A stretch of DNA of 40,789 nucleotides from positions 1 to 40,789 of the forward strand of contig LZME01000045.1 in NCBI GenBank assembly GCA_001673575.1. Direction: 5' to 3'. Positions within the stretch are counted from its first letter, which is position 1; every line of letters starts with the position of its first letter. Origin of the DNA: Mycolicibacter heraklionensis. GTDB lineage: Bacteria > Actinomycetota > Actinomycetes > Mycobacteriales > Mycobacteriaceae. The notes beneath the pieces are model-generated. The model did no database searches and was not told the DNA's origin. It saw nothing but the letters and a program-made list of their open reading frames with translations. The translations under genes were made by a program, and so were the position numbers. Shown here in pieces: positions 25,857 through 34,533 of this stretch.

Positions 25857-26761
25857 GCCCGCGGATGAGCCTGATCGTGCACGGCACGCAACCGGGCGAC
25901 GGTGACATGGGTGTAGAGCTGCGTGGTGGCCAGGCTGGAGTGACCGAGCAACTCCTGCACGATCCGCAGGTCTGCCCCACCTTCCAACAGATGCGTGGCC
26001 GCGGTGTGGCGCAGCCCGTGCGGCCCCATATCCGGTGCTCCCCCGACCGCGGCGACGGTCTGGTGCACCACCGTGCGGGCCTGACGCGGGTCCAGGCGCC
26101 CACCGCGGGCGCCGAGCAACAGCGCCGGGCCGGACTCCAGCGTCGCCAGCGACGGGCGGCCGCGGGTCAGCCATGCCTGCAGCGCGTCGGCGGCGGGCTC
26201 CCCGAACGGCACCGTGCGTTGCTTGTTGCCCTTGCCCACCACCCGCAGCACCCGTCGTGAGCTGTCGATGTCGTCGATGTCGAGTCCGCACAGTTCGCTG
26301 ACGCGCACCGCGGTGGCGTAGAGCAGCTCGGCGATCACTCTGTCCCGCAACGCCAGCGGATCGTTCTGCTGCGCCCCGGATTTGGCAGCAATCATCGCGT
26401 CATGCGCTTGGTCTCGGCGCAGTACCGCCGGCAGCGTCCGGCGCGACTTCGGCAGTTGCAGGCGCGCACCGGGATCCGACGACAGCAGCCCACGCCGCGC
26501 CGCCCACGCGGTGAAGGTCTTGACCGTCGAGGTGCGGCGCGCCAGGGTGCTGCGCGCGGCGCCGGCGCCGGCCTGCGCGGCCAGCCAGCTGCGCAGCAAC
26601 GGAAGGCTCAGGCCTTCGATGCCGGTGTGTCCCTGATCGGCGAGGAATCCGAACAGCGAGCGCAGATCACCGAGGTAGGCGCGCCGGGTGTGGTCGGAAC
26701 GGCCCCGCTCCAAAGCGAGGTACTCGTCGAACTCGTCGAGAATCGCGTCCACGTCGACCAC
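25853..26761 (-). CDS. xerC: Site-specific tyrosine recombinase XerC
   Basis: The product is 302 residues from the GTG at 26761; the GTG at 26752 (299 residues) is equally plausible, and Rv2894c is about 298. The N-terminal SAM-like DNA-binding domain is [26 protein letters not shown]. Catalytic residues are R in [14 protein letters not shown] in [11 protein letters not shown] and R in [19 protein letters not shown] in [11 protein letters not shown] and the nucleophile Y in LYTHV. With XerD it resolves chromosome dimers at dif. It lies 25 bases after the lactate-monooxygenase-like gene. Confidence 0.97.
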   Translation of the reverse strand: MVDVDAILDEFDEYLALERGRSDHTRRAYLGDLRSLFGFLADQGHTGIEGLSLPLLRSWLAAQAGAGAARSTLARRTSTVKTFTAWAARRGLLSSDPGARLQLPKSRRTLPAVLRRDQAHDAMIAAKSGAQQNDPLALRDRVIAELLYATAVRVSELCGLDIDDIDSSRRVLRVVGKGNKQRTVPFGEPAADALQAWLTRGRPSLATLESGPALLLGARGGRLDPRQARTVVHQTVAAVGGAPDMGPHGLRHTAATHLLEGGADLRIVQELLGHSSLATTQLYTHVTVARLRAVHDQAHPRA

Positions 26762-26786
26762 GGTCTCAGACGGCGCCCGGGGGCGC

Positions 26787-27947
26787 TCAGGTGACGCGCC
26801 GCAGCGTTTCCGGGGTGAGATCAAGCCGTGACGGATAGCCGTCCACGGCCATGATCAGATCGGCTTCGGCCAGCAGTGAGCGCAGCACGTGCACGATCCC
26901 GGCGGTTCCGCCCAAGGCCAGGCCGTAGGCATACGGCCGGCCGATGCCCACCGCAGTGGCGCCCAACGCAAGAGCTTTGATGATGTCGGCCCCGGTGCGG
27001 ATGCCCGAGTCGAACAGCACCGGCATCCCGTCGGCGGCCGCCACCACGTCCGGCAGGCAGTCCAGGGCCGGCAGGCCGCCGTTGGCCTGGCGGCCGCCGT
27101 GCGTGGAGCAGTAGATGCCGTCGACCCCGCCGTCTCGGGCGCGCCGCACGTCGTCGGGATGACAGATGCCCTTGACGATCAACGGCAGGTCGGTCAGTGA
27201 CCGCAGCCACGGCAGATCGTCCCAGGTCAGCGGATTGCCGAAGGTCTGGATCCAAGACAGGATCGCGGCTTGCGGATTCTCCTCGGGCGGCTGTACCAGC
27301 CCCGCCCTGAACACCGGGTCCGACCAGTAGTTGGACAGGCAGTGCCCGCGCAGCTGCGGGAAGTTCGACGTGGACAGGTCGCGGGGACGCCAGCCCGGAA
27401 CCCAGGTGTCGAGGGTGACGACGATCGCCTTGTAACCGGCCGTCTCGGCACGATGCACCAGGCTGGCGGCCAGCTCCCGGTCTTTGGGCGTATACAGCTG
27501 GAAAAACCCTGGCGTGTCACCGAATTCGGCAGCGACGTCCTCGAGCGGGTCGGCGGTGAGGGTGGACACCATCATCGGAACGCCGGTGGCCGCCGCAGCC
27601 CGCGCACTGGCCAAGTCGCCGTGACCATCCTGGGCGCAGATACCGATGACACCGATCGGCGCCATGAAGACCGGCGAGGGCAGCCGCAATCCGAACATCT
27701 CGATCGACAAGTCGCGCTCGGCGGCGCCGACGAACATCCTCGGTATGAGCCCCCACCCGTCGAAGGCGGTGACGTTGGCCCGCTGAGTGCGCTCGTCGCC
27801 GGCGCCGCCGGCCACATACGACCACACCGAGGGGGAAAGGGCCGCAGCGGCTTTGGCCTCCAACTCGTTGTAGGTCATCGGAAGCGCGGGTACCACACCG
27901 GCCAGGCCCTGCAGGTAGATCTCGAACTGATAATCCCCGAATGCCAT
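26787..27947 (-). CDS. FMN-dependent alpha-hydroxy-acid enzyme, lactate 2-monooxygenase-like
   Basis: The product is 386 residues from the ATG at 27947 ([20 protein letters not shown]). It closely resembles M. smegmatis lactate 2-monooxygenase, which turns L-lactate and O2 into acetate and CO2. Shared stretches are [47 protein letters not shown] and [23 protein letters not shown]. The active His and Arg (HGGR) are present, and the APIGV glycine typical of the monooxygenase is kept. The FMN-phosphate loop is [18 protein letters not shown]. An oxidase or dehydrogenase activity on another hydroxy acid is possible. It sits between the siderophore-interacting protein and xerC, where M. tuberculosis has nothing. 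Confidence 0.92.
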   Translation of the reverse strand: MAFGDYQFEIYLQGLAGVVPALPMTYNELEAKAAAALSPSVWSYVAGGAGDERTQRANVTAFDGWGLIPRMFVGAAERDLSIEMFGLRLPSPVFMAPIGVIGICAQDGHGDLASARAAAATGVPMMVSTLTADPLEDVAAEFGDTPGFFQLYTPKDRELAASLVHRAETAGYKAIVVTLDTWVPGWRPRDLSTSNFPQLRGHCLSNYWSDPVFRAGLVQPPEENPQAAILSWIQTFGNPLTWDDLPWLRSLTDLPLIVKGICHPDDVRRARDGGVDGIYCSTHGGRQANGGLPALDCLPDVVAAADGMPVLFDSGIRTGADIIKALALGATAVGIGRPYAYGLALGGTAGIVHVLRSLLAEADLIMAVDGYPSRLDLTPETLRRVT

Positions 27948-27951
27948 GGCT

Positions 27952-28809
27952 TTAGCCTGCCTGTTCTTCGGCTGACTCTTTGGCGGCAAGCTCCTTCTTC
28001 CACTGCCGGAAAGTCTCTTCGGTGCGCCCGCGCCGCCAGTACCCCGAGATGGATGCCCACTTGACGTCGACGCCGCGCTCCTTGCGGACATAGGGCCGCA
28101 GATTGTGCATGACGGCCTGGGCCTCACCGTGGATGAAGACCTGAACCTGGCCTGGCAGCCACGCGGCGGTGGTGACCGCTTCGATCAGCGGCGCGTTGTC
28201 CCCGGCCCGCTCCTGCCCCACCAGGTCCGCACGTCCCCCGCGGTGCAGCCAGCTCACCTCGATCCCGTCCGGCGCCTTCAGCGCGATCTCGTCTTCGGGC
28301 CCGGCGACTTCGATGAATGCCCTGCCCACTGCATCGTCCGGTAGTGCCTCGAGCGCGGCAGCGATCGCCGGCAACGCGCTCTCGTCACCGGCCAGCAGGT
28401 GCCAGTCGGCGTCGGGGTCCGGCGCGTATGCCCCGGCGGGACCCATCAAGTAGACCGGATCCCCGGGCGCAGCGCTGGCCGCCCACGGGCCGACAACGCC
28501 GTGGTCACCGTGCACGGAGACGTCGATAGCGATCTGTCGCGCGAGCGGATCGGCGCGGCGCACCGTCAGCGTGCGGACCACCGGACGCTGCTCGTCGGGC
28601 AGGCCTGCGAAGCTGTCCAGGGTCAACGGCTGCGGGAGCGCCGCGACATCGACGTCATAGCGCAAAAAGATCACCTTGACGTATGAATCGGTGAAATCGC
28701 TGGGCTTGAACGTGTCGAAACCTTTGCCGCCCAACACCACTCGAATCATGTGTGCCGAAGCCTGCTCCGTCCGGACAACTTCGAAGGTGTGAACCGGTCG
28801 TCCCGCCAC
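27952..28809 (-). CDS. viuB: Siderophore-interacting FAD/NAD(P)H protein (ViuB-like)
   Basis: This 285-residue cytoplasmic flavoprotein is expected to release iron from internalised ferric siderophore by reduction. The FAD motif is [11 protein letters not shown], followed by [16 protein letters not shown]. The NAD(P)H-binding domain has [17 protein letters not shown] and [10 protein letters not shown]. The C-terminal signature [14 protein letters not shown] is typical of the family. Length and position match Rv2895c (about 283). The start is 40 bases after the dprA stop and its stop is 4 bases before the next gene. Confidence 0.95.
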   Translation of the reverse strand: MAGRPVHTFEVVRTEQASAHMIRVVLGGKGFDTFKPSDFTDSYVKVIFLRYDVDVAALPQPLTLDSFAGLPDEQRPVVRTLTVRRADPLARQIAIDVSVHGDHGVVGPWAASAAPGDPVYLMGPAGAYAPDPDADWHLLAGDESALPAIAAALEALPDDAVGRAFIEVAGPEDEIALKAPDGIEVSWLHRGGRADLVGQERAGDNAPLIEAVTTAAWLPGQVQVFIHGEAQAVMHNLRPYVRKERGVDVKWASISGYWRRGRTEETFRQWKKELAAKESAEEQAG

Positions 28810-28849
28810 GCTGTCTCCCCTCTTCGCCCTGCCCAGCCGACTATACGAG

Positions 28850-29989
28850 CTACCGATTCGGGCGAGCTATCCCCCAGCATCCGTCGCGTCGCTCCGCCAG
28901 GCCGGCCACCTCCAGCATCGCCAGTGGCCCGAACACCTGCGCCGGCGCCAGCCCGGAGGCCACCGCGATCTGATCGACGGTGACCATGCCACGCCCGGGC
29001 AGCGCCTCGTAGACCTGACGCTCGGCGACGCTGAGCCCGTCCAGCGGTGTGGCCTGCCGCGGAGGATCGTCCGCCAGTTCCCCGACCCGGCCCGCCAGTT
29101 CGATCACTTCGTCGACTCGGGTCACCAACTCGGCGCCGCCGCGCAGCAGCACGTGGCAGCCGGCCGAGGACGCGCTCGTGACCGGGCCGGGGACCGCCGC
29201 CACCGGCCGGCCCAACAACCGGGCCCACGCGGCGGTGTTGGCCGCTCCGCTGCGCAGTCCCGCCTCCACCACCACCGTGACTCCTGCCAGCGCCGCCACC
29301 AGCCGGTTGCGGGTCAGGAACCGATGGCGTGCCGGGCGTACCCCGGGCGGATACTCGGTGACCAGCAAGCCGCTGGCGCCGATGCGATGCAGCAGCGCGG
29401 AATGGCCTGCCGGGTAGGCGTTGTCGATGCCCCCGGCCAGTACCGCCACGGTGGTGCCTTCCGTGGCCAGTGCCGCACGGTGCGCCGCGCCGTCTATTCC
29501 GTAGGCGCCGCCGGAGACCACCGCCACGTCGTGCTCGGCTAACCCGGCGGCCAGATCCGCGGCCACCAGCTCGCCGTAGGCGGTTGCTGCGCGGGTTCCG
29601 ACGATCGCGGTGGCCCGCTCGGCGACCTCATCGAGGCCTGCCGGCCCCACCGCCCAGAGCACGAGCGGTGGCCGGCAATCCGGTTTGTTCACGGCATCGG
29701 TGCCCCCGAACCCGGCGAAGGCCAACACCGGCCACTCGTCGTCGTCGGGTGTGATCAGGCGGCCCCCGTGGCGGTCGAGGATCCGCAGATCATCAGCAGC
29801 GACATCGATCTCGCGTCGGGCCTCGGTGTGGCGGGCCAGCTCGGGACCGACTGCACCACGCCGAATCCGTTCCGCCGCCTCTACCGCACCGACCCGATCG
29901 ACCAGTGCTGCCAGCTCCGGGCGCGGCGGCTCGGCAACCCGGGACAGGTAGGCCCAGGCCCGCCTCGTGGTGGTGTCTGTGGCGGTCAT
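28850..29989 (-). CDS. dprA: DNA-processing protein DprA
   Basis: The product is 379 residues from the ATG at 29989, overlapping comM by 4 bases. DprA loads RecA on incoming single-stranded DNA in transformable bacteria; its mycobacterial role is unclear. The Rossmann-like core shows AIVGTRAATAYGELVAADLA, VVSGGAYGIDGAAHRAAL, VLAGGIDNAYPAGHSAL, FLTRNRLVAALAGVTVVVEA and GSTNTA-like SGAANTAAWA. A C-terminal winged helix follows (LSVAERQVYEALPGRGMVTVDQIAVASGL). Matches Rv2896c by position. Confidence 0.96.
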   Translation of the reverse strand: MTATDTTTRRAWAYLSRVAEPPRPELAALVDRVGAVEAAERIRRGAVGPELARHTEARREIDVAADDLRILDRHGGRLITPDDDEWPVLAFAGFGGTDAVNKPDCRPPLVLWAVGPAGLDEVAERATAIVGTRAATAYGELVAADLAAGLAEHDVAVVSGGAYGIDGAAHRAALATEGTTVAVLAGGIDNAYPAGHSALLHRIGASGLLVTEYPPGVRPARHRFLTRNRLVAALAGVTVVVEAGLRSGAANTAAWARLLGRPVAAVPGPVTSASSAGCHVLLRGGAELVTRVDEVIELAGRVGELADDPPRQATPLDGLSVAERQVYEALPGRGMVTVDQIAVASGLAPAQVFGPLAMLEVAGLAERRDGCWGIARPNR

Positions 29990-31497
29990 CGGGCCGCACC
30001 GGCTTGGCGGAAGCTCAGCGCCGCGGAGACCTCGTCCAGTCCCGGTGACGTCCGACCGGCCAGGTCGCTGAGGGTCCACGCGACCCGCAGAGTGCGGTTG
30101 GCGCCCCGGATCGATAGCAGTCCGCGATCCAGCGCAGTGCGCAGCGGAGCCATTGCCGCGGTACTGAGCCGAAACCTGCGGCGCAGCAACGCCCCGCTGA
30201 CCTCGGCATTGGTGTGGAACCCGTGCGGTGCCCACCGGTGTGCTGCGGCGGCACGCGCCTGCGCGACCCGGCTGCGCACCGCGGCGGTCGACTCCCCGTC
30301 CGCCGCCGAGAACGCACCCGCGCGCACCGGATGCATCTCCACTCGCAGGTCCACCCGGTCCAGCAGCGGACCGGACAGCCGGCCCAGGTAACGCCGCTTC
30401 TCCAATGATCTGCAGGTGCAGTCCCGGGGATCGGCCGGGGCGCACGGGCACGGGTTGGCCGCCATAACCAGCTGGAAGCGGGCCGGGTAGCAGGCCACTC
30501 CATCGCGTCGGGCCAACCGGATCTCCCCGTCTTCCAGTGGTGTACGCAGCGCCTCCAGCGCGCTGACCCGGATCTCGGCGCACTCGTCGAGGAACAGCAC
30601 ACCTCGGTGAGCGCGGCTCACCGCGCCGGGGCGGGCCATGCCGGAGCCGCCGCCGACCAGCGCCGCGACACTCGAGCTGTGATGCGGTGCGATGAAGGGC
30701 GGCCGGGTGATCAGCGGCGCGCTGCCGGACAGCAGACCCGCGACCGAATGGATGGCGGTGACCTCCAGCGATTCACTTTCGGTGAGCGCCGGCAGCAGCC
30801 CGGGAAGGCGTTGGGCCAGCATGGTTTTGCCGATTCCCGGCGGGCCGGTCAGCATCAGATGATGGGAACCGGCGGCAGCCACCTCGACGGCGAACCGGGC
30901 CTGGGCCTGGCCGACCACCTCGGCCAGGTCCGCGACCGGCTCGGTCACCGGGGCCGCGGTCGTGATCCGGTCCTGAAGCCGTGCGGCCCCCTCCAGCCAG
31001 CCGTACAACTGGCCCAGCGTCGCCACCCCGTATACGTCTATACCGTCCACCAGACTGGCTTCGGCGAGGTTGTCCACGGGGACCACCGCGGCAGCCCAGC
31101 CGCCGTTCTTGGCGGCCAACACCGCGGGCAGTACCCCGTGGACCGGCCGCACCCGCCCGTCGAGTGCGAGTTCGCCGAGCAGCACCGTCTTCTCCAACCG
31201 GGACCACGGCGCTTTGCGGTCAGCGGAGAGCACCGCGGCGGCCAGCGCGATGTCGTAGACCGAGCCCATCTTCGGCAGCGTCGCCGGCGACAGCGCCAGG
31301 GTCAGTCGGGACGCGGGCCAACGCTGCCCACTGTTGGTGATCGCCGCGCGCACGCGATCCCGCGACTCCTGCAGTGCGGCGTCGGGCAGCCCCACCAGAT
31401 GCACCCCGGGAAGCCCCGAGGTGATGTCGGCCTCGATCTCCACGATCAAGCCGTCGAGGCCGCGTACCGCCACCGAGAACGCCCGCCCCAGCGACAT
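29986..31497 (-). CDS. ComM/YifB-family AAA+ ATPase (Mg-chelatase-like)
   Basis: This 503-residue protein equals Rv2897c in length. The N-terminal Lon-like domain begins ALGRAFSVAVRGLDGLIVEIEADI-like and includes GLPGVHLVGLPDAALQESRDRVRAAI. The central AAA+ module has Walker A GPPGIGKTMLAQRLPGLLP, Walker B GVLFLDECAEI and the sensor-region RFQLVMAANPCPC. A cysteine-rich stretch (CPCAPADPRDCTC) follows. ComM is a branch-migration helicase in natural transformation in other bacteria. It starts immediately after the yraN stop and overlaps dprA, forming a yraN-comM-dprA unit. Confidence 0.96.
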   Translation of the reverse strand: MSLGRAFSVAVRGLDGLIVEIEADITSGLPGVHLVGLPDAALQESRDRVRAAITNSGQRWPASRLTLALSPATLPKMGSVYDIALAAAVLSADRKAPWSRLEKTVLLGELALDGRVRPVHGVLPAVLAAKNGGWAAAVVPVDNLAEASLVDGIDVYGVATLGQLYGWLEGAARLQDRITTAAPVTEPVADLAEVVGQAQARFAVEVAAAGSHHLMLTGPPGIGKTMLAQRLPGLLPALTESESLEVTAIHSVAGLLSGSAPLITRPPFIAPHHSSSVAALVGGGSGMARPGAVSRAHRGVLFLDECAEIRVSALEALRTPLEDGEIRLARRDGVACYPARFQLVMAANPCPCAPADPRDCTCRSLEKRRYLGRLSGPLLDRVDLRVEMHPVRAGAFSAADGESTAAVRSRVAQARAAAAHRWAPHGFHTNAEVSGALLRRRFRLSTAAMAPLRTALDRGLLSIRGANRTLRVAWTLSDLAGRTSPGLDEVSAALSFRQAGAAR

Positions 31498-31866
31498 TCA
31501 GCCCACCCCCTGCAGGTGCGTGATCTCCGGGGTTCGGCTGCGGCCGATGCGCACCCTGATCACGTCGAGACGTACCTGGTCCCAGTGCGCCTGCTGGCCC
31601 ACAAGCCAGGTACCGGCCAGCCGGCGCAACCTGCGCACCTTCTCGGGTGGCACCGCGTACGCCAGCCCGCCGAAACCCTCACCGCTGCGGGTCTTCACCT
31701 CGACGAACACCACGGTGCGCGCCGCCAGGTCCGCGGCAATCACGTCCAGTTCGCCGTAACGGCAGCGCCAGTTGCGGGCCAGAATGGCCCATCCCTGTCC
31801 GATCAGATGGTCGACGGCCAGTTGTTCTCCGAGCGCGCCCAGCTCGGTACGGGACATGGTTGTCAT
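31498..31866 (-). CDS. UPF0102/YraN-family endonuclease-like protein
   Basis: The product is 122 residues from the ATG at 31866. It has the restriction-endonuclease-like fold of the YraN family: LGALGEQLAVDHLIGQGWAILARNWRCRYGELDVIAADLAARTVVFVEVKTRSGEGFGG. The E, D and ExK residues of a PD-(D/E)xK site are present (GELDVIA, FVEVKTR). The biological role is unclear. It abuts comM with no gap. The region upstream (31867-31989) shows no gene and no obvious structure. Confidence 0.94.
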   Translation of the reverse strand: MTTMSRTELGALGEQLAVDHLIGQGWAILARNWRCRYGELDVIAADLAARTVVFVEVKTRSGEGFGGLAYAVPPEKVRRLRRLAGTWLVGQQAHWDQVRLDVIRVRIGRSRTPEITHLQGVG

Positions 31867-31989
31867 GCCGGTCAGCGTCGGTCAACCCTCCGACAGCGTC
31901 GAGCCGAGAAGACCCGAAACCAGCTGCCGGGCAGGAAGTTATCCCCAGTCCAGCATTCACTCCACAGCCGCAGATTCGAGCGGTCCGGC

Positions 31990-33711
31990 TCACTCGCCGC
32001 GACTACGGACCCGTCGGCACTGCCCCACGTGGGCTTCGGCGTGCAACCGCTCCGTCATGTGGGGATAGTGCAGTTCGAAGGCTGGGCGGTTCGAGCGGAT
32101 CCGGGGCAGTTCGGTGAAGTTGTGCCGCGGCGGCGGGCAGCTGGTGGCCCATTCCAATGAATTGCCGTGGCCCCACGGGTCGTCAACGGTGACCGGTTCT
32201 CCGTAGCGGTAGCTGCGGAAGACGTTCCAGATGAACGGGAGCATGGAGACGCCCAGGACGAATGCGCCGACCGTCGCCACAATGTTCAGCGGTTGGAAGC
32301 CGTCGGTGGCCAGGTAGTCGGCGTAACGCCGCGGCATGCCAGCCGCCCCGAGCCAATGCTGCACCAAAAAGGTGGTGTGAAAGCCGATCAGCGTCAGCCA
32401 GAAGTGCAGCTTGCCCAACCGCTCGTCGAGCAGCCGGCCCGTCATCTTCGGAAACCACAGATAGATGCCCGCGAAGGTGGCGAACACGATGGTGCCGAAC
32501 AACACGTAATGGAAGTGGGCGACTACGAAGTACGTGTCGTGGACGTGGAAATCCAGTGAGGGGCTGGCCAGCATCACGCCGGTCAGGCCGCCCAGCAGGA
32601 ACGTCACCAGAAAGCCGATCGAGAACAGCATCGGGGTCTCAAAGGTCAGCTGCCCTTTCCACATGGTGCCGATCCAATTGACGTACTTGATGCCGGTCGG
32701 CACCGCGATCAGAAGCGACATCAACGAGAAGAAGGGCAGCAGCACTGCCCCGGTCGCGAACATGTGGTGCGCCCAGACCGAGGCGGACAGAAAGACGATG
32801 GCCCATGAGGCGTAGATCAACGTGGTGTAGCCGAACAGCGGCTTGCGACTGAATATCGGAAGGACCTCGCCGATGATGCCCCAGAAAGGTAGCGCCACGA
32901 TGTAGACCTCGGGGTGGCCGAAGAACCAGAACAGGTGTTGCCACAGGATCGGCCCGCCGTTGGCCGGGTCATAGACGTGGGCGCCCAAGTGGCGCTCGGC
33001 GGCCAAGCCGAACAACGCGGCGGTCAGGACGGGAAACGCCAAGAAGATCAATACGCTGGTCGCCACGATGTTCCAGGTGAAATTCGGCATTCGGAACATC
33101 GTCATGCCGGGTGCGCGCAGGCAGACCACCGTGGTGACCATATTGACTGCGGCCAAGATGGTTCCGAGCCCCGACACGATGAGCCCGACAATCCACAGGT
33201 CAGCGCCGGGGCCCGGTGAATGGACGCTGTCGCTGAGCGGTGTGTAGCCCGTCCAGCCGAATTCCGCTGCGCCGCCAGGGGTGATGAATCCCGACAGGAC
33301 CAGAAGACCACCAAACAGAAACAGCCAGTACGAGAGTGCGTTGAGGCGCGGGAAGGCGACGTCGGGGGCACCGATCTGCAGCGGCAACACCAGGTTGGCG
33401 AAACCGAAGGCGATCGGCGTGGCATACAGCAGCAACATGATCGTGCCGTGGATGGTGAACAGCTGGTTGTACTGCTCGTTGGACAGAAACTGCAGGCCCG
33501 GTGCGGCCAGTTCGGCGCGCATCAGCAACGCCATCAGCCCCGCGGTCAGGAAGAAGCCGAAGGCCGTCACCACATACATCTGGCCGATCATCTTGTGGTC
33601 GGTAATGGTCAGCAGCTTGACGACCGTCTCGCCGCGGGACTTGCCGCGCGGCGGGAATGGTCTAGATGCAACGACCTCTGCGGGGGCCGCGCGCGCCTCG
33701 CCGAGGACCAT
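31990..33711 (-). CDS. ctaD: Cytochrome c oxidase subunit I (aa3 type)
   Basis: The product is 573 residues from the ATG at 33711, equal to M. tuberculosis CtaD (Rv3043c). It is the haem- and copper-bearing core of the terminal oxidase and has about 12 membrane helices. Haem a is bound near [12 protein letters not shown]. Cu-B is bound by the His of [10 protein letters not shown] and by the pair in [10 protein letters not shown]; the Tyr of EVY is the cross-linked residue. Haem ligands follow in [12 protein letters not shown]. Long possible upstream extensions are non-homologous. Subunits II and III are elsewhere, as usual in mycobacteria. The usual neighbour serB2 is absent and yraN lies downstream instead. 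Confidence 0.98.
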   Translation of the reverse strand: MVLGEARAAPAEVVASRPFPPRGKSRGETVVKLLTITDHKMIGQMYVVTAFGFFLTAGLMALLMRAELAAPGLQFLSNEQYNQLFTIHGTIMLLLYATPIAFGFANLVLPLQIGAPDVAFPRLNALSYWLFLFGGLLVLSGFITPGGAAEFGWTGYTPLSDSVHSPGPGADLWIVGLIVSGLGTILAAVNMVTTVVCLRAPGMTMFRMPNFTWNIVATSVLIFLAFPVLTAALFGLAAERHLGAHVYDPANGGPILWQHLFWFFGHPEVYIVALPFWGIIGEVLPIFSRKPLFGYTTLIYASWAIVFLSASVWAHHMFATGAVLLPFFSLMSLLIAVPTGIKYVNWIGTMWKGQLTFETPMLFSIGFLVTFLLGGLTGVMLASPSLDFHVHDTYFVVAHFHYVLFGTIVFATFAGIYLWFPKMTGRLLDERLGKLHFWLTLIGFHTTFLVQHWLGAAGMPRRYADYLATDGFQPLNIVATVGAFVLGVSMLPFIWNVFRSYRYGEPVTVDDPWGHGNSLEWATSCPPPRHNFTELPRIRSNRPAFELHYPHMTERLHAEAHVGQCRRVRSRGE

Positions 33712-33778
33712 TGCTCTCCCGTCACCACGCACAACAGCGATCAGCTGTGTGGCCGGGATACCCGTAGGGGGCGAGCCG

Positions 33779-33797
33779 AAAACCCGGGGGTCCCGGG
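33779..33797 (-). terminator. Intrinsic terminator-like hairpin after the GNAT fusion gene
   Basis: On the minus strand CCCGGG-ACC-CCCGGG is followed directly by TTTT. It lies 15 bases beyond the stop of the GNAT gene (33812) and 68 bases before the ctaD start. It would separate the two transcripts, placing a ctaD promoter within 33712-33778. Confidence 0.6.
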
Positions 33798-33811
33798 CGA
33801 CGATCCGTCGT

Positions 33812-34477
33812 TTAGCCGGCGTGCGCACCCGGTGCGCGAACGATCAACGGCACACCGGGGAAATAGGCCGCCATCTCGGCGCGGGCACGGCGCAACGCGG
33901 CGGTGCCGTAGCCCTTCTTGCGGTGGGCGGGATGAATCCAGATCCGCACGTTGACCTCGCCGTGGTTGAGGTCGCCAAAGACCATCCCGACCTTCTGTCC
34001 GCCGTCGACCGCGACGAACAGCGCCGCGTCTTCGTCCTCGACGCGTGCCAGCGCCGAGCGGATCTCGTCACCGATGTCGTCGGCCGGTCGCCCGGTCCCG
34101 TCGGCGCTGGCGCCGACGTCCGTGGTGCGGTCCGCCAAAATGTCGCGGTCCTGCTCACCGGAGAACACCCGCAGCGCCAGGGTCTCGCCGGAACTGGCCG
34201 GCCGGTCACCGAGGGTGAATGTCAGCTCGTTGTTGAGGTCGTTGAGCTCGTCGGCGATCTTGTCGCGCGACTCTTTGGTGAGCTGATCCAGCGACATCCC
34301 GATCACCGCTTCGCAGCCCAGCGGCGAGACGCCCAGCAGGTCCGCGATCGCTTGTACGGCCGACGCGCGGTCGTTGGAATCGACGATCACGTCGAGCACC
34401 TCGTGGCGGCGTTCCATAGCCTTGAGCAGGGCATTTGTGATTTCACGGCGGGAGACGGCACGGTCGACAGCGGTCAT
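33812..34477 (-). CDS. GyrA-like helical segment fused to GNAT acetyltransferase domain
   Basis: The product is 221 residues. Residues ~8-80 ([38 protein letters not shown], then [24 protein letters not shown]) resemble the coiled-coil and small-domain part of DNA gyrase subunit A between tower and C-terminal domain. The rest is a Gcn5-related domain ending in [32 protein letters not shown], with the acetyl-CoA loop RKKGYG. The C-terminus is short after VPLIVRAPG. Substrate is unknown; the gyrase-like part may mediate dimerisation or contact topoisomerase. It is a single-gene unit bounded downstream by a terminator-like hairpin. Confidence 0.85.
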   Translation of the reverse strand: MTAVDRAVSRREITNALLKAMERRHEVLDVIVDSNDRASAVQAIADLLGVSPLGCEAVIGMSLDQLTKESRDKIADELNDLNNELTFTLGDRPASSGETLALRVFSGEQDRDILADRTTDVGASADGTGRPADDIGDEIRSALARVEDEDAALFVAVDGGQKVGMVFGDLNHGEVNVRIWIHPAHRKKGYGTAALRRARAEMAAYFPGVPLIVRAPGAHAG

Positions 34478-34533
34478 AGGTGTCAGCCTAGACCGAAGTG
34501 AGCGCCGACGCGGGGGTGTTCATTTGCGGCGCG

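Noticed and set aside
25853..26761. Phage or integron integrase marking a mobile element
   Set aside because: The gene matches XerC in length, motifs and chromosomal position beside viuB, dprA and comM; no other mobility genes or attachment repeats were seen.
30607..32160. 517-codon plus-strand ORF opposite comM, yraN and ctaD
   Set aside because: It is antisense to three conserved genes and has no recognisable domain.
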